Below, one piece after another: positions 17,350 through 25,833 of a stretch of 40,256 nt of DNA (positions within the stretch are counted from its first letter, which is position 1; every line of letters begins with the position of its first letter). The notes beneath the pieces were generated by a model. That model saw only the letters and a list, made by a program, of their open reading frames with translations, did no database searches and was not told the origin of the DNA. Origin of the DNA: JAAYOS01 sp050950785 (GTDB lineage: Bacteria > Bacillota > Clostridia > Oscillospirales > JAAYOS01); NCBI GenBank assembly GCA_050950785.1, contig JBMNIG010000016.1, positions 1 to 40,256 of the forward strand, read 5' to 3'. A program made the position numbers and the translations under genes.

Positions 17350-17382
17350 TTTAAAAATAAAAACACCCCGGAAACCGGGGTG
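17350..17382 (-). terminator. Terminator after rsgA (end of the long operon)
   Basis: An 8-base GC-rich stem (17364-17371 with 17375-17382, CACCCCGG) closes an AAA loop and is followed on the minus strand by TTTTTATTTTTAA. It stands 37 bases after the rsgA stop. Between it and spoIVB (17127-17349) I see no gene, only AT-rich sequence that must hold the spoIVB promoter; I could not assign a clear sigma-G/F box. Confidence 0.85.
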
Positions 17383-17419
17383 AATCTTGTCTAATTTATG
17401 CAAGTAGTATCTACCTGTT

Positions 17420-18304
17420 TTATCGATGCTCCCACTCCTTATACTCCTTAGCGGCACGATACATGCGAACATAACTATGATAACGTTCAATAGGGATTTC
17501 GCCATCTTCTGCCGCTGCTCTCACAGCACATCCCTTGTCCTTATCGTGAGCACAGCTTGTGAATCTGCACGTATCAATGTAAGGAGCAAACTCAGGAAAT
17601 GTGAACTGGATACTGTTTTTATCTATTAAATCCATCTCCATGGTATCGAATGATGAAAATCCGGGGGTATCTGCAACAGTTGCCCCATTTGGCAAATCTA
17701 AAAGTTCAACATGGCGCGTAGTGTGACGCCCTCTGCCAAGCTTTTCGTTCAATCCGCCGATTTTTAGTCCTAGGCGTGGATCGATACGATTTAGTAAGCT
17801 TGACTTTCCCACTCCCGAGTTTCCGGAAAAAGCAGAAACTTTGCCTTCCAATGAGCTTTTTAGTTCATCGGTTCCCTCACCAGTAATGGCGCTTGTTCTA
17901 ATACATTTGATACCACTTTTTTCATATATTGAATAGAAGTCATCTCCCATATTGAGGTCGCATTTGTTTATTACGATCAGTGGCTCGATATTTTTATGGA
18001 AGGCAACAGACGCCATCGTGTCGATGAGGAATTGATCGGTGACAGGTGGAGCGGCTGAAATGACGATTGCCAACAAATCCAAATTTGCAATGGGAGGACG
18101 TACAAAAGAATTTTTCCGTGCAGATATCGACTTTATATATCCCTTAGAATCCTCAGTAAGTTCGACTTCTGCTATATCACCTACGAGCGGAATGATACCT
18201 TCTACTCGAAAGCGGCCACGTGCACGACATTCTATCATGTCTGTGCTTGTTTTTACATAATAGTATCCACCGATTGACTTGTAAATTATGCCTTTTTCAG
18301 TCAT
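17420..18304 (-). CDS. rsgA: Ribosome small-subunit assembly GTPase RsgA
   Basis: RsgA (YjeQ/CpgA) checks late maturation of the 30S subunit. The 294-residue protein has an N-terminal OB fold (1-65). The circularly permuted GTPase domain follows, with motif order G4-G1-G3: VINKCDLN (about 111-118), SGNSGVGKSSL (about 159-169) and DTPGF (about 213). The C-terminal zinc knuckle is CRFTSCAHDKDKGC (about 242-255). AGGAAGG precedes the ATG. It is the last gene of a run in which prpC-prkC-rsgA is the normal Firmicutes order. The rpe and thiamine pyrophosphokinase genes that often follow are absent. Confidence 0.95.
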   Translation of the reverse strand: MTEKGIIYKSIGGYYYVKTSTDMIECRARGRFRVEGIIPLVGDIAEVELTEDSKGYIKSISARKNSFVRPPIANLDLLAIVISAAPPVTDQFLIDTMASVAFHKNIEPLIVINKCDLNMGDDFYSIYEKSGIKCIRTSAITGEGTDELKSSLEGKVSAFSGNSGVGKSSLLNRIDPRLGLKIGGLNEKLGRGRHTTRHVELLDLPNGATVADTPGFSSFDTMEMDLIDKNSIQFTFPEFAPYIDTCRFTSCAHDKDKGCAVRAAAEDGEIPIERYHSYVRMYRAAKEYKEWEHR

Positions 18305-18331
18305 AAATCCTTCCTGTCCTTACCGGCACAA

Positions 18332-20356
18332 TTATTCATTTAGATTGACTTCCTGCCAATATGTCAACACTCCATCAAAGTAAATATCGACCCAAACTCT
18401 GCCCTTACCGGTTATATCAACATTTAGCCATTCATCTTTAGTATCAACTAATTGGTCAAGAATAACATTTCCGTTTACTTTTACAACGACTTGAACTTTA
18501 TCTTTTTCCTTGGGTAATAAGATTGGAATCGTCTCGGTCACTTCGCCGTTCTCATTGCCGGTTCCGTTTCCTGGGGTGGTTGTGGGATCACTTTCGGTAG
18601 GAGATGGTGTCGGAGTCTCAGGGGGTCCAATACTAATATGGAGTGAAACTGGCGTGCCCTCATCCACTTCAATACCGGGTTGCACACTCTGCCAGACAAC
18701 TTCCCCTGCAGGACTTTGACTCTCAACAAGTGTGATTCCACCGTCAGAGAGCTTTGCTTTGGCAATCGCCTGCTTAGCCTCCTCTTCGGTCCTTCCGACT
18801 AAGTCGGGCATTTTGACCTGGACCACCTGAGGCCCAAGGCTTACATAGAGTACAACGGAATCTCCCTCATTTAGAGTACTTCCCGCAGGCGGGTCGGTGC
18901 GTATTACATTGTCCTTAAGAACAGTGTCGCTGGTTTCCCGTATTATCTCAGATACTTGCAAGCCTTTTTTGAGCAGATCACTTTCGGCGTTGCGATACTC
19001 CATATCCTTGTAACTGCTCAACTCTATATACTTTTCACCCAGACTAACTGTTACAGTAATTATAGACCCTTTATTGACCATGCGACCGGATGAAGGACGC
19101 TGATCGATAATGGTTCCTGCAGGACTGCTGTGATAAACGGATTCACTGCTCTCAACGATAATAAAGTTTTCTTTGTACTCATCATTGCTTAGTACTTCTT
19201 CGATCATCTTTCCTTCGAGTGAAGGAACCTCAACGCTGTTTGACTCGGGATTAAGCAGTGGTCCTATAACTGTCCTCCACAGGAAGTAAAACAAGCCACC
19301 AGTAAACAGCAGCACAGCTAGCACTGCAACAAGCATTGCAACAGATCTGCTCTGGCGAACTCTGTTTTTGCTCATGGTAGACTCCTTCTTCCTTGATTTG
19401 CCGTTTTCATAGCTCGGTTTTGAAATAACAGCACCCGGATTGACCGGCGGGAGCTTCTTGGTTGGTTCCTCCTCTTCCGGTGCAATATCAAAATCGTTTA
19501 AGTTGTAATTAAACAATATATCGGGGTTTTTACGAAACTCCTCAAGGTCTCTGTACATTTCGTTTGCAGACAGATACCTTTTTGTAAGGTCAGCAGCCAT
19601 TGCCTTCAGTGTGATTTCCTCAAGACCTTCGGGAATGGATGGCACTATTTCCCGAGGTGACAGTGGCATTGAATTTATATGCTGTATTGCAACAGATACA
19701 GCTGAGTCTCCTTCAAAAGGAAGCCTTCCGGTGAGCATTTCGTACAGGACTACACCAACCGAATAGATATCGGACCTCGCATCGATGTGACTTCCCTTTG
19801 CCTGTTCAGGCGAGATGTAGTGTACCGAGCCCAGAGCTTCCTGAGTCAGTGTATTCTGAGAGGCGGCAAAACGGGCAATACCAAAGTCAGCCACCTTTAC
19901 ACTGCCGTCACGTAGCACCATGACGTTGTGAGGTTTAATATCCCTGTGTATTATGCCTCGGTTATGAGCATGCTCGAGTGCACGTACTATTTGGGTAGTG
20001 AAGTGTAGAGCTTCTCTCCAGTTGAGCAAGCCCCTTCGACTCATATATTGTTTTAGCGTGATTCCATCGATGAGTTCCATAACCAGATACTCGATATCAC
20101 GCGTCTTATTAACATCATATACAGCCACAATGTTGGGGTGTGAAAGCATGGCAACAGCCTGACTTTCAGCGTGGAAACGGCGTCGGAAGTCGTCGTCTCT
20201 AGCAAATTCATCCCTGAGGATTTTTATGGCAACAAGTCGGTTCAGTCTGTGGCAACGTGCTTTGTATACTACCGCCATCCCTCCTGCACCAACTTGTTCC
20301 AGGATCTCATAGCGGTTGTCCAACATCATGCCAATATACTTATCCGTATTGTCCAT
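18332..20356 (-). CDS. prkC: PASTA-domain Ser/Thr protein kinase
   Basis: A membrane kinase that senses muropeptides or cell-wall state, as PrkC does in spore formers. The start is taken at 20356, where GGAG lies 6 bases upstream; an ATG 4 codons earlier is also possible. The kinase domain (about 10-275) has VGAGGMAVVYKA, the lysine in VAIKIL, IIHRDIKPHNVMV, DFGIARF and GSVHYISPEQA. A membrane segment follows at about 338-364. Outside are three PASTA repeats, then a Pro/Thr-rich linker and about 60 residues of predicted beta structure ending TYWQEVNLNE. This tail is not part of standard PrkC and could be an extra binding module. It is 31 bases downstream of its cognate phosphatase prpC. Confidence 0.95.
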   Translation of the reverse strand: MDNTDKYIGMMLDNRYEILEQVGAGGMAVVYKARCHRLNRLVAIKILRDEFARDDDFRRRFHAESQAVAMLSHPNIVAVYDVNKTRDIEYLVMELIDGITLKQYMSRRGLLNWREALHFTTQIVRALEHAHNRGIIHRDIKPHNVMVLRDGSVKVADFGIARFAASQNTLTQEALGSVHYISPEQAKGSHIDARSDIYSVGVVLYEMLTGRLPFEGDSAVSVAIQHINSMPLSPREIVPSIPEGLEEITLKAMAADLTKRYLSANEMYRDLEEFRKNPDILFNYNLNDFDIAPEEEEPTKKLPPVNPGAVISKPSYENGKSRKKESTMSKNRVRQSRSVAMLVAVLAVLLFTGGLFYFLWRTVIGPLLNPESNSVEVPSLEGKMIEEVLSNDEYKENFIIVESSESVYHSSPAGTIIDQRPSSGRMVNKGSIITVTVSLGEKYIELSSYKDMEYRNAESDLLKKGLQVSEIIRETSDTVLKDNVIRTDPPAGSTLNEGDSVVLYVSLGPQVVQVKMPDLVGRTEEEAKQAIAKAKLSDGGITLVESQSPAGEVVWQSVQPGIEVDEGTPVSLHISIGPPETPTPSPTESDPTTTPGNGTGNENGEVTETIPILLPKEKDKVQVVVKVNGNVILDQLVDTKDEWLNVDITGKGRVWVDIYFDGVLTYWQEVNLNE

Positions 20357-20387
20357 CTTGAACTCCATTTCTCCGGTGGCATCAATA

Positions 20388-21122
20388 CTAAATTTCCAGA
20401 AGGACCACAGTTATGTTGTCCTTGCCACCGCGTTCGTTGGCAATATCAATCAATCGGTCGCAGGCAAGCTCCTTTTGACCGCCGTGCAACACCTCATAAA
20501 GGATCTCCTGCTCTTCGACAAGGTTTGTAAGCCCGTCGGAGCACAGAAGAATATAATCGCCCTGTTTTACTTTGCGATTAAAAATGTCACAATTTACTGT
20601 CTTTTCGGTACCAAGCGCTCTTGTTATAAGGTTTTTGCGGGGGTGTGTTTTTGCCTCTTCGCGGGTCAGGTCACCCTTCAAGAGAAGATCCTCAACCACG
20701 GAGTGATCCCGTGTGATCCGTTCGATACTGTTTTCATCAATGGCATATGCCCGGCTGTCCCCGACGTTTACAAAAACAGCTTCTTCTCCGCAGATAATAA
20801 CAGCCACCAATGTTGTCCCCATTCCTGCACATTCACTGTCAGAAACAGACTTATCGTAAAGCTGCATGTTCGCATTTGCCACCGACTCTTCAGCGACCGT
20901 CTCTATGTATTTTGATGACATGTTTATCCTAAGCCGATCTTTGACGCTCTGTACGAACGTCTCTGCGGCAAGTGAGCTTGCCAATCCGCCGGCTTTGGCT
21001 CCTCCCATTCCATCACACACCACACAGAGTGCGATGTTGTCTTGGTAAAGGAGGTCAATGTAATAGGCGTCCTGGTTTTCAAGCCGAACCAGGCCGGTAT
21101 CCGTTTTCCCCCATGCTTTCAT
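20388..21122 (-). CDS. prpC: PP2C-family protein phosphatase
   Basis: It reverses phosphorylation by the kinase encoded next to it. The start at 21122 has GGAGGGTTAT before the ATG; an upstream ATG at 21134 has none. The 244-residue protein has the PP2C metal sites: TDTGLVRLENQDAYYID near the N-terminus, VCDGMGGAKAG (about 34-44), NVGDSRAYAI (about 120), DSDGLTNL-like CSDGLTNLV (about 192), and RGGKDNITVVLLEI at the C-terminus. No membrane segment is present. The gene starts 12 bases after the rlmN stop. Confidence 0.95.
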   Translation of the reverse strand: MKAWGKTDTGLVRLENQDAYYIDLLYQDNIALCVVCDGMGGAKAGGLASSLAAETFVQSVKDRLRINMSSKYIETVAEESVANANMQLYDKSVSDSECAGMGTTLVAVIICGEEAVFVNVGDSRAYAIDENSIERITRDHSVVEDLLLKGDLTREEAKTHPRKNLITRALGTEKTVNCDIFNRKVKQGDYILLCSDGLTNLVEEQEILYEVLHGGQKELACDRLIDIANERGGKDNITVVLLEI

Positions 21123-21134
21123 ATAACCCTCCAT

Positions 21135-22190
21135 CTACCGGCGATAGGTCGATCCCGCGCCGTGTTTGCGGCGAAGTTGTCCACAGGCGGCGTCGATATC
21201 CGCACCCATGCGTCGGCGCATCGTGGTACGAATTCCGTTTTTTGATAAAGCGCCGGCAAAAGCGGCGACTCTGTTAGGGTCACTTGGCTGATAGGGCGCA
21301 CCCTCTACCGGGTTTAGCGGTATCAGATTGACATGAATGAGCGGCTGACACTCAGGTCCCATTCCTCTGAGCAGCTCTATAAGGCCAGCAGCATGATCGT
21401 CACTGTCATTGACCCCTTTGGCCAAAAGATATTCAAAAGAGATTCTCCTCCCGGTCTTTAGACAATAGTACCTGCAATCGGCAATCAAGCGACTCACACC
21501 ACCATATCGGTTGACCGGCATTATACGGCTCCGGGTTTCATTGTCGGGGGCGTGAAGAGATACCGAAAGTGTCAGCTGCAAATCAAGCTCGGCAAGTCGC
21601 CTTATTCCCCCCTCCGGACCTGAAGTTGAGAGAGAAATGTGCCTCATGCCAATACCTAAGACATCGGGATGGTTGACGATCTCTAAGAAGCGTATTACAT
21701 TGTCGAAATTTTCTAAGGGTTCACCAATACCCATTATAACTATATTGGAGATCTTGCGTCCGGTTTCGAAGCCAGAATAGCGCACTTGGTCAAGCATTTC
21801 GGAAGCAGTCAGATTCCTGATCAAACCGCCCCTGGTCGAAGCGCAGAAAGCACATCCCATTCGGCACCCAACCTGAGAAGAAATGCAGACGGTGTTGCCG
21901 TGCCGATATGACATGACAACGCTCTCAATAGCGTTTCCGTCCATCAGCTCCCAAAGGAGCTTTACAGTTCCGTCCTTTGATTCTTGCTTGGCAAGGCACT
22001 TAGGACTATATAGTATGCATTTCTCCTTCAACTTTTCCCGAAGCGTCTTTGGGATGTTTGTCATTTCGTCAAAGGAAGACACTCCCGCACCAAGCCATTT
22101 GAAAATCTGCTTTGCCCTAAATGTGGGCTCTCCTTCAGATTGCAGAAGTTGCGCTATTTCATTTTCCTTCATCGTTTTAATATCATACAT
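21135..22190 (-). CDS. rlmN: 23S rRNA (adenine-2503-C2)-methyltransferase RlmN
   Basis: A radical SAM enzyme that methylates A2503 of 23S rRNA and A37 of some tRNAs. The 351-residue protein has the iron-sulfur triad CRMGCAFC (about 108-115). It also has the GIGEPLENFDNV glycine-rich SAM site (about 154) and SLHAPDNETRSRIMPVNR (about 200). The catalytic C-terminal cysteine is in IDAACGQLRRKHG (about 339). The start overlaps the rsmB stop by 8 bases, showing translational coupling. In Bacillus rlmN sits between rsmB and prpC, as here. Confidence 0.96.
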   Translation of the reverse strand: MYDIKTMKENEIAQLLQSEGEPTFRAKQIFKWLGAGVSSFDEMTNIPKTLREKLKEKCILYSPKCLAKQESKDGTVKLLWELMDGNAIESVVMSYRHGNTVCISSQVGCRMGCAFCASTRGGLIRNLTASEMLDQVRYSGFETGRKISNIVIMGIGEPLENFDNVIRFLEIVNHPDVLGIGMRHISLSTSGPEGGIRRLAELDLQLTLSVSLHAPDNETRSRIMPVNRYGGVSRLIADCRYYCLKTGRRISFEYLLAKGVNDSDDHAAGLIELLRGMGPECQPLIHVNLIPLNPVEGAPYQPSDPNRVAAFAGALSKNGIRTTMRRRMGADIDAACGQLRRKHGAGSTYRR

Positions 22191-23511
22191 TATTTTTCCT
22201 CATAAGGCAAATGAAAAATCCGTCAAAAGCAAAATTTTGAGGCCAAAGTGTCTTCATACCTGATTTAATATGTCCAATTGGAGATGGCAACTCAAACTCC
22301 TCAAGTTCAAACTCCTTGTTATCACTAAGGAATCTGTTTACTACTTCGCTGTTTTCGGATTTTCTCCAGGTACAGGTGCTGTATAGCAAAACTCCCCCCG
22401 GCTTTAAGTATCGGGAAATATTGCTCAGAATCGTGAGCTGAAGCTCGGGCAGTTTGTTCGCTTTTTCTTGATCTATATATCTAATATCCGGCTTCTTTCT
22501 AATGATGCCCAATCCAGAGCAGGGCACATCACAAATTATCCGGTCAAACTTCTCAGCATATTCAGGTTTGTAAACTGTAGCGTCAGACTTCCCGATCCGG
22601 AGTTTTAGTCCCATCCGTTCTGACCCTTCCCGTACCAACTCTAATTTTCGCTCACTTATATCCAATGAAGTTATTATTGCCTCTCCGCCGGATAAAACTG
22701 CAGCTGCAAAGCTTTTTCCTCCCGGTGCCGCACATACATCGAGTACGCTTTCTCCGGGCTCGGGGTTTAATGCCATGATTGCAAGCATTGATGCTGCGTC
22801 CTGTACCCAGAACAAGCCTTGTTTATATGTGTCGAGGTTGTCTATAGTTCCAGTCTGCTGTAAATTCAAGCAATCGGGAACTATTTCATGGGGACTTACC
22901 TCAACTCCTTCGGCTCTTAGTGCATCAGCAACCTCTTGACTGTTCTTCAGAAGGGTGTTTACCTGAATAGTGACCGGCGGTGCTTCATTGTTGGCGGCAA
23001 GAACCAACTCAGCTTTTTCCCTGCCAACCGATTCAATAAGTTCTCTACAGATCCATTCCGGATGTGAGTAACGGATGGACATCCTCTTGATTTTGTCGTT
23101 TTCATCTATACGGTACGGGTCATCGATGGATGTCATTGCACGAAGTACAGCATTTACAAACCCTGCTGATCTACGATTTTTTCCCTTACACAATGCAACT
23201 GTCTCATTAACGGCCGCACTTTTGGGGATCGAATCGGAAAATAGGAGTTGAAATGCCCCAATTCGTAGTATACACAGTACCCTTGTCTCCATTTTTTTGA
23301 GTTTTATCGATGAGTGCTGCGCGATATGATAATCGAGTAGTAGCAAGTTCTGCAGGACGCCTCCGCAAAGATATGTCGTAAGGGCCGAGTCACGCTTGTC
23401 AAGACCTGCTCTTTCAATTGCATCCGAGAGCTTCCGTGCAGACCACACACCTCCGGTCTGCCATGCTGTCAGAGCATCCAATGCTACTTCACGAGCGTTC
23501 TTCCGGGCCAT
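22183..23511 (-). CDS. rsmB: 16S rRNA (cytosine-967-C5)-methyltransferase RsmB
   Basis: The start is taken at 23511 (MARKNAREVAL), where GGAGG lies 6 bases upstream. The 442-residue protein has an N-terminal NusB-like RNA-binding domain (about 1-140) and a Rossmann methyltransferase domain. The SAM motif is VCAAPGGKS (about 255-263). The two catalytic cysteines are in DVPCSGLG (about 324) and STCTW (about 378). It lies between the YugP-like protease gene and rlmN within the long housekeeping run. Confidence 0.96.
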   Translation of the reverse strand: MARKNAREVALDALTAWQTGGVWSARKLSDAIERAGLDKRDSALTTYLCGGVLQNLLLLDYHIAQHSSIKLKKMETRVLCILRIGAFQLLFSDSIPKSAAVNETVALCKGKNRRSAGFVNAVLRAMTSIDDPYRIDENDKIKRMSIRYSHPEWICRELIESVGREKAELVLAANNEAPPVTIQVNTLLKNSQEVADALRAEGVEVSPHEIVPDCLNLQQTGTIDNLDTYKQGLFWVQDAASMLAIMALNPEPGESVLDVCAAPGGKSFAAAVLSGGEAIITSLDISERKLELVREGSERMGLKLRIGKSDATVYKPEYAEKFDRIICDVPCSGLGIIRKKPDIRYIDQEKANKLPELQLTILSNISRYLKPGGVLLYSTCTWRKSENSEVVNRFLSDNKEFELEEFELPSPIGHIKSGMKTLWPQNFAFDGFFICLMRKNNV

Positions 23512-23566
23512 TGCAACCTCCAAATTAATCGAACTTACCACTTAAATCAAAACAAATCAATCTTCA

Positions 23567-24247
23567 TTATCGGCGTCTCCTGCCGAGCATCAGTAATCGA
23601 GTAAACTGAGCAAGTGAAACAGCCAATGCAGCCAAATATGTCATAGCCGCGGCTCGAAGAACTTTCTTTGTCATATCGACTTCTTCATATTCAAGCATAG
23701 CAGTGCTTTCAAGTGCGCGTATAGCACGTTGCGAAGCGTTAAATTCCACCGGCAGTGTGATCACCTGAAAAAATATCGCAATAGCAAAAAAAGCAAGTCC
23801 TAAATCAATCAATATTGGTATTGAAAAAATTAGTCCCACTAATATAAGCGGCATAGTGATAGAAGATCCAAACTGTGTGATCGGAATGATAGCTGATCTT
23901 ATCTTAACAGGACCATATCCTTCGGCATACTGCACCGCGTGACCTGCCTCATGTGCTGCTATGCCCACCGCCGAGAGAGATGTGGAACTGTATACTTCTT
24001 CAGAAAGGCGAATGACGTTTTCCCGCGGATCATAGTGGTCGGTCAAATTACCCTTGGTGGTCTCGATCCTCACATTGTCAATTCCGTTTGCTCTTAATAT
24101 ACGGTGCGCAGTTTCAGCACCGGATATAGCCCTGCGGGAGTAGACCTTTGCGTATTTATTATAAGCAGATCGAACGCTGCTTTGCGCGATCATTGATAGT
24201 ATGATAGCTGGTAAAACAAGAAAAAAATAGTATGAGTCAAAGAACAT
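23567..24247 (-). CDS. YugP-type neutral zinc metallopeptidase, membrane-bound
   Basis: The 226-residue protein starts at 24247, with GGAGGTGAAACTA before the ATG. It has an N-terminal membrane helix (residues 5-22), then a cytoplasmic or surface domain with the zinc motif HEAGH in GIAAHEAGHAVQYAEGY (about 110-126). Three further membrane helices follow at about 125-175 and near the C-terminus. It belongs to the family represented by Bacillus YugP, whose substrates are not known. Its place between fmt and rsmB is common in Clostridia. It may act in protein quality control at the membrane. Confidence 0.9.
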   Translation of the reverse strand: MFFDSYYFFLVLPAIILSMIAQSSVRSAYNKYAKVYSRRAISGAETAHRILRANGIDNVRIETTKGNLTDHYDPRENVIRLSEEVYSSTSLSAVGIAAHEAGHAVQYAEGYGPVKIRSAIIPITQFGSSITMPLILVGLIFSIPILIDLGLAFFAIAIFFQVITLPVEFNASQRAIRALESTAMLEYEEVDMTKKVLRAAAMTYLAALAVSLAQFTRLLMLGRRRR

Positions 24248-24305
24248 TAGTTTCACCTCCAAGGTAAAAACGATGCATATAATATGCAAGGCCTAAAGCG
24301 CTAAG

Positions 24306-25214
24306 CTAAATGCTGTGACCTCTCAGAAACTCTGCTGCAGTCATCCTACGCTTGCCCGCCAACTGAAGTTCTGTTATAAAAATCGATCCGTCTCCGGTCG
24401 CAATTTCAATGCCTCGCTCTCCTGTTGATAGCACATCACCGGGTGTGGAATTGGGTTTTACACCTTCAGCACCGATTTCAGCAGCATATATCTTAAATAC
24501 ACGGCCATTTATCTCTGTATGTGCAACAGGCCATGGATTGTACCCGCGAATCAAATTCCTTATTTCTGTCGACGAACGGGACCAGTCTATTTTTGCGTCC
24601 TCCTTCTTTATTGGAGAGCAAAATGTGGCTAGTTCGTGATTTTGAGGTATGCTTGGAGCTTCTCCTTTTTCGATCGCTTTGATGGTTTTGATAAGAAGTT
24701 TTCCTCCGATGTCAACATAACGGTCATGGAGCGAGCCACCTGTATCGTCATCATAAATCGGGGTTTCCTCCACGAAAATAATGTTTCCGGCATCGAGCTC
24801 CTCAGCCATATACATCGTGGTGACTCCTCCCACTTTATCTCCGGCCAAAATCGCCGCCTGTATAGGCGCTGCACCTCTGTGCCGCGGCAGAAGAGAAGCG
24901 TGAAGGTTGATACATCCATATTTGGGATAATCCAGTATCTGTTTTGGCAATATTTTTCCGTATGCTACAACTACGATCAAATCCGGATCTATTGATGAGA
25001 TTATGTCCATACTTTTACGCAGCTTTAGCGGCTGGTACACATCGATCCCGCGGCTCTGAGCAAACACCTTTACCGGAGGCGGTGTCATCACCATTCCGCG
25101 TCCCTTTGGCCTGTCCGGCTGGGTAAAAACAGCAGCAATATCCAATCCGGCATCACAGAGTGTTTCTAAACATTTCTCTGCAATCTCGGGGGTTCCCATA
25201 AACAGTATTCTCAT
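24306..25214 (-). CDS. fmt: Methionyl-tRNA formyltransferase
   Basis: It formylates Met-tRNAi with 10-formyl-tetrahydrofolate. The 302-residue protein starts MRILFMGTPEIAEKCLETL. It has the catalytic pattern N-x-H with the folate loop (CINLHASLLPRHRGAAPIQ, about 106-124) and the conserved aspartate in MAEELDAGNII (about 144). The C-terminal OB-fold domain recognises the tRNA acceptor stem. It follows def, the usual arrangement of deformylase and formylase genes. Confidence 0.97.
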   Translation of the reverse strand: MRILFMGTPEIAEKCLETLCDAGLDIAAVFTQPDRPKGRGMVMTPPPVKVFAQSRGIDVYQPLKLRKSMDIISSIDPDLIVVVAYGKILPKQILDYPKYGCINLHASLLPRHRGAAPIQAAILAGDKVGGVTTMYMAEELDAGNIIFVEETPIYDDDTGGSLHDRYVDIGGKLLIKTIKAIEKGEAPSIPQNHELATFCSPIKKEDAKIDWSRSSTEIRNLIRGYNPWPVAHTEINGRVFKIYAAEIGAEGVKPNSTPGDVLSTGERGIEIATGDGSIFITELQLAGKRRMTAAEFLRGHSI

Positions 25215-25280
25215 ATTATGCCTCCCTTATCTGGAGCTTCACAAATTACATCATGATGCTTTTGCATTATCGTGCACAAG

Positions 25281-25808
25281 TCACTCTCTGTTGTTTGTAT
25301 CTTCCTCTAACTTGTCCTCGCTATCTTCGCTTGCGGCAAACAATTCCTCGAGCTCCTCAGGGGTCAGGATACGTTGGGCACGCTCGGTAAAGACTACGCC
25401 ATCCAGATGATCGGTCTCATGGCAGAATGCCCGTGCAACGATACCTTCACCGGTTACTGTAAATTCTTTTCCATGTCTGTCTTGTGCCCGCACAGTCACC
25501 TTCGCAGGCCTGTTCACTATGCCATATGTGCCCGGAAAGCTAAGGCAGCCCTCGATCCCTTCTTGTTCTCCCTCTGTTCCAATGATCTCCGGGTTTATAA
25601 GCTCAAGTATGCCGTCCTGGGTCGCAACTACAACGACCCTACGTAATACCCCGACCTGCGGTGCGGCAAGTCCGGCCCCGTCGGCATCCTCCATAGTCTC
25701 TTTCATATCGTCAAGAAGCACATGAAGCCTGCCGTCAAAGCTTGTAACTTCCCTGGAACGTTTACGAAGGGTCGGATCGCCATCTTTTAATATATTTCTA
25801 ATCGCCAT
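25281..25808 (-). CDS. def: Peptide deformylase
   Basis: It removes the formyl group from new proteins. The start at 25808 (MAIRNILKDGDPTL) has GGAGG 8 bases upstream. The 175-residue protein has all three deformylase motifs: GAGLAAPQVG (about 45-54), EGCLSFPG with the metal-binding cysteine (about 87-94) and CHETDHLDGVVF with the HExxH zinc/iron site (about 130-141). The acidic tail (SEDSEDKLEEDTN) is slightly longer than usual. It sits between priA and fmt. Confidence 0.97.
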   Translation of the reverse strand: MAIRNILKDGDPTLRKRSREVTSFDGRLHVLLDDMKETMEDADGAGLAAPQVGVLRRVVVVATQDGILELINPEIIGTEGEQEGIEGCLSFPGTYGIVNRPAKVTVRAQDRHGKEFTVTGEGIVARAFCHETDHLDGVVFTERAQRILTPEELEELFAASEDSEDKLEEDTNNRE

Positions 25809-25833
25809 GGAAGCAACCTCCATATAATTCATA

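Noticed and set aside
20316..20915. 199-codon open frame on the plus strand
   Set aside because: It is antisense to prpC and the start of prkC, with a cysteine- and histidine-rich unlikely composition.
21704..21712. TGTCGAA (0A box) near 21705
   Set aside because: It lies inside the rlmN coding sequence, far from any promoter, and one such copy is expected by chance.
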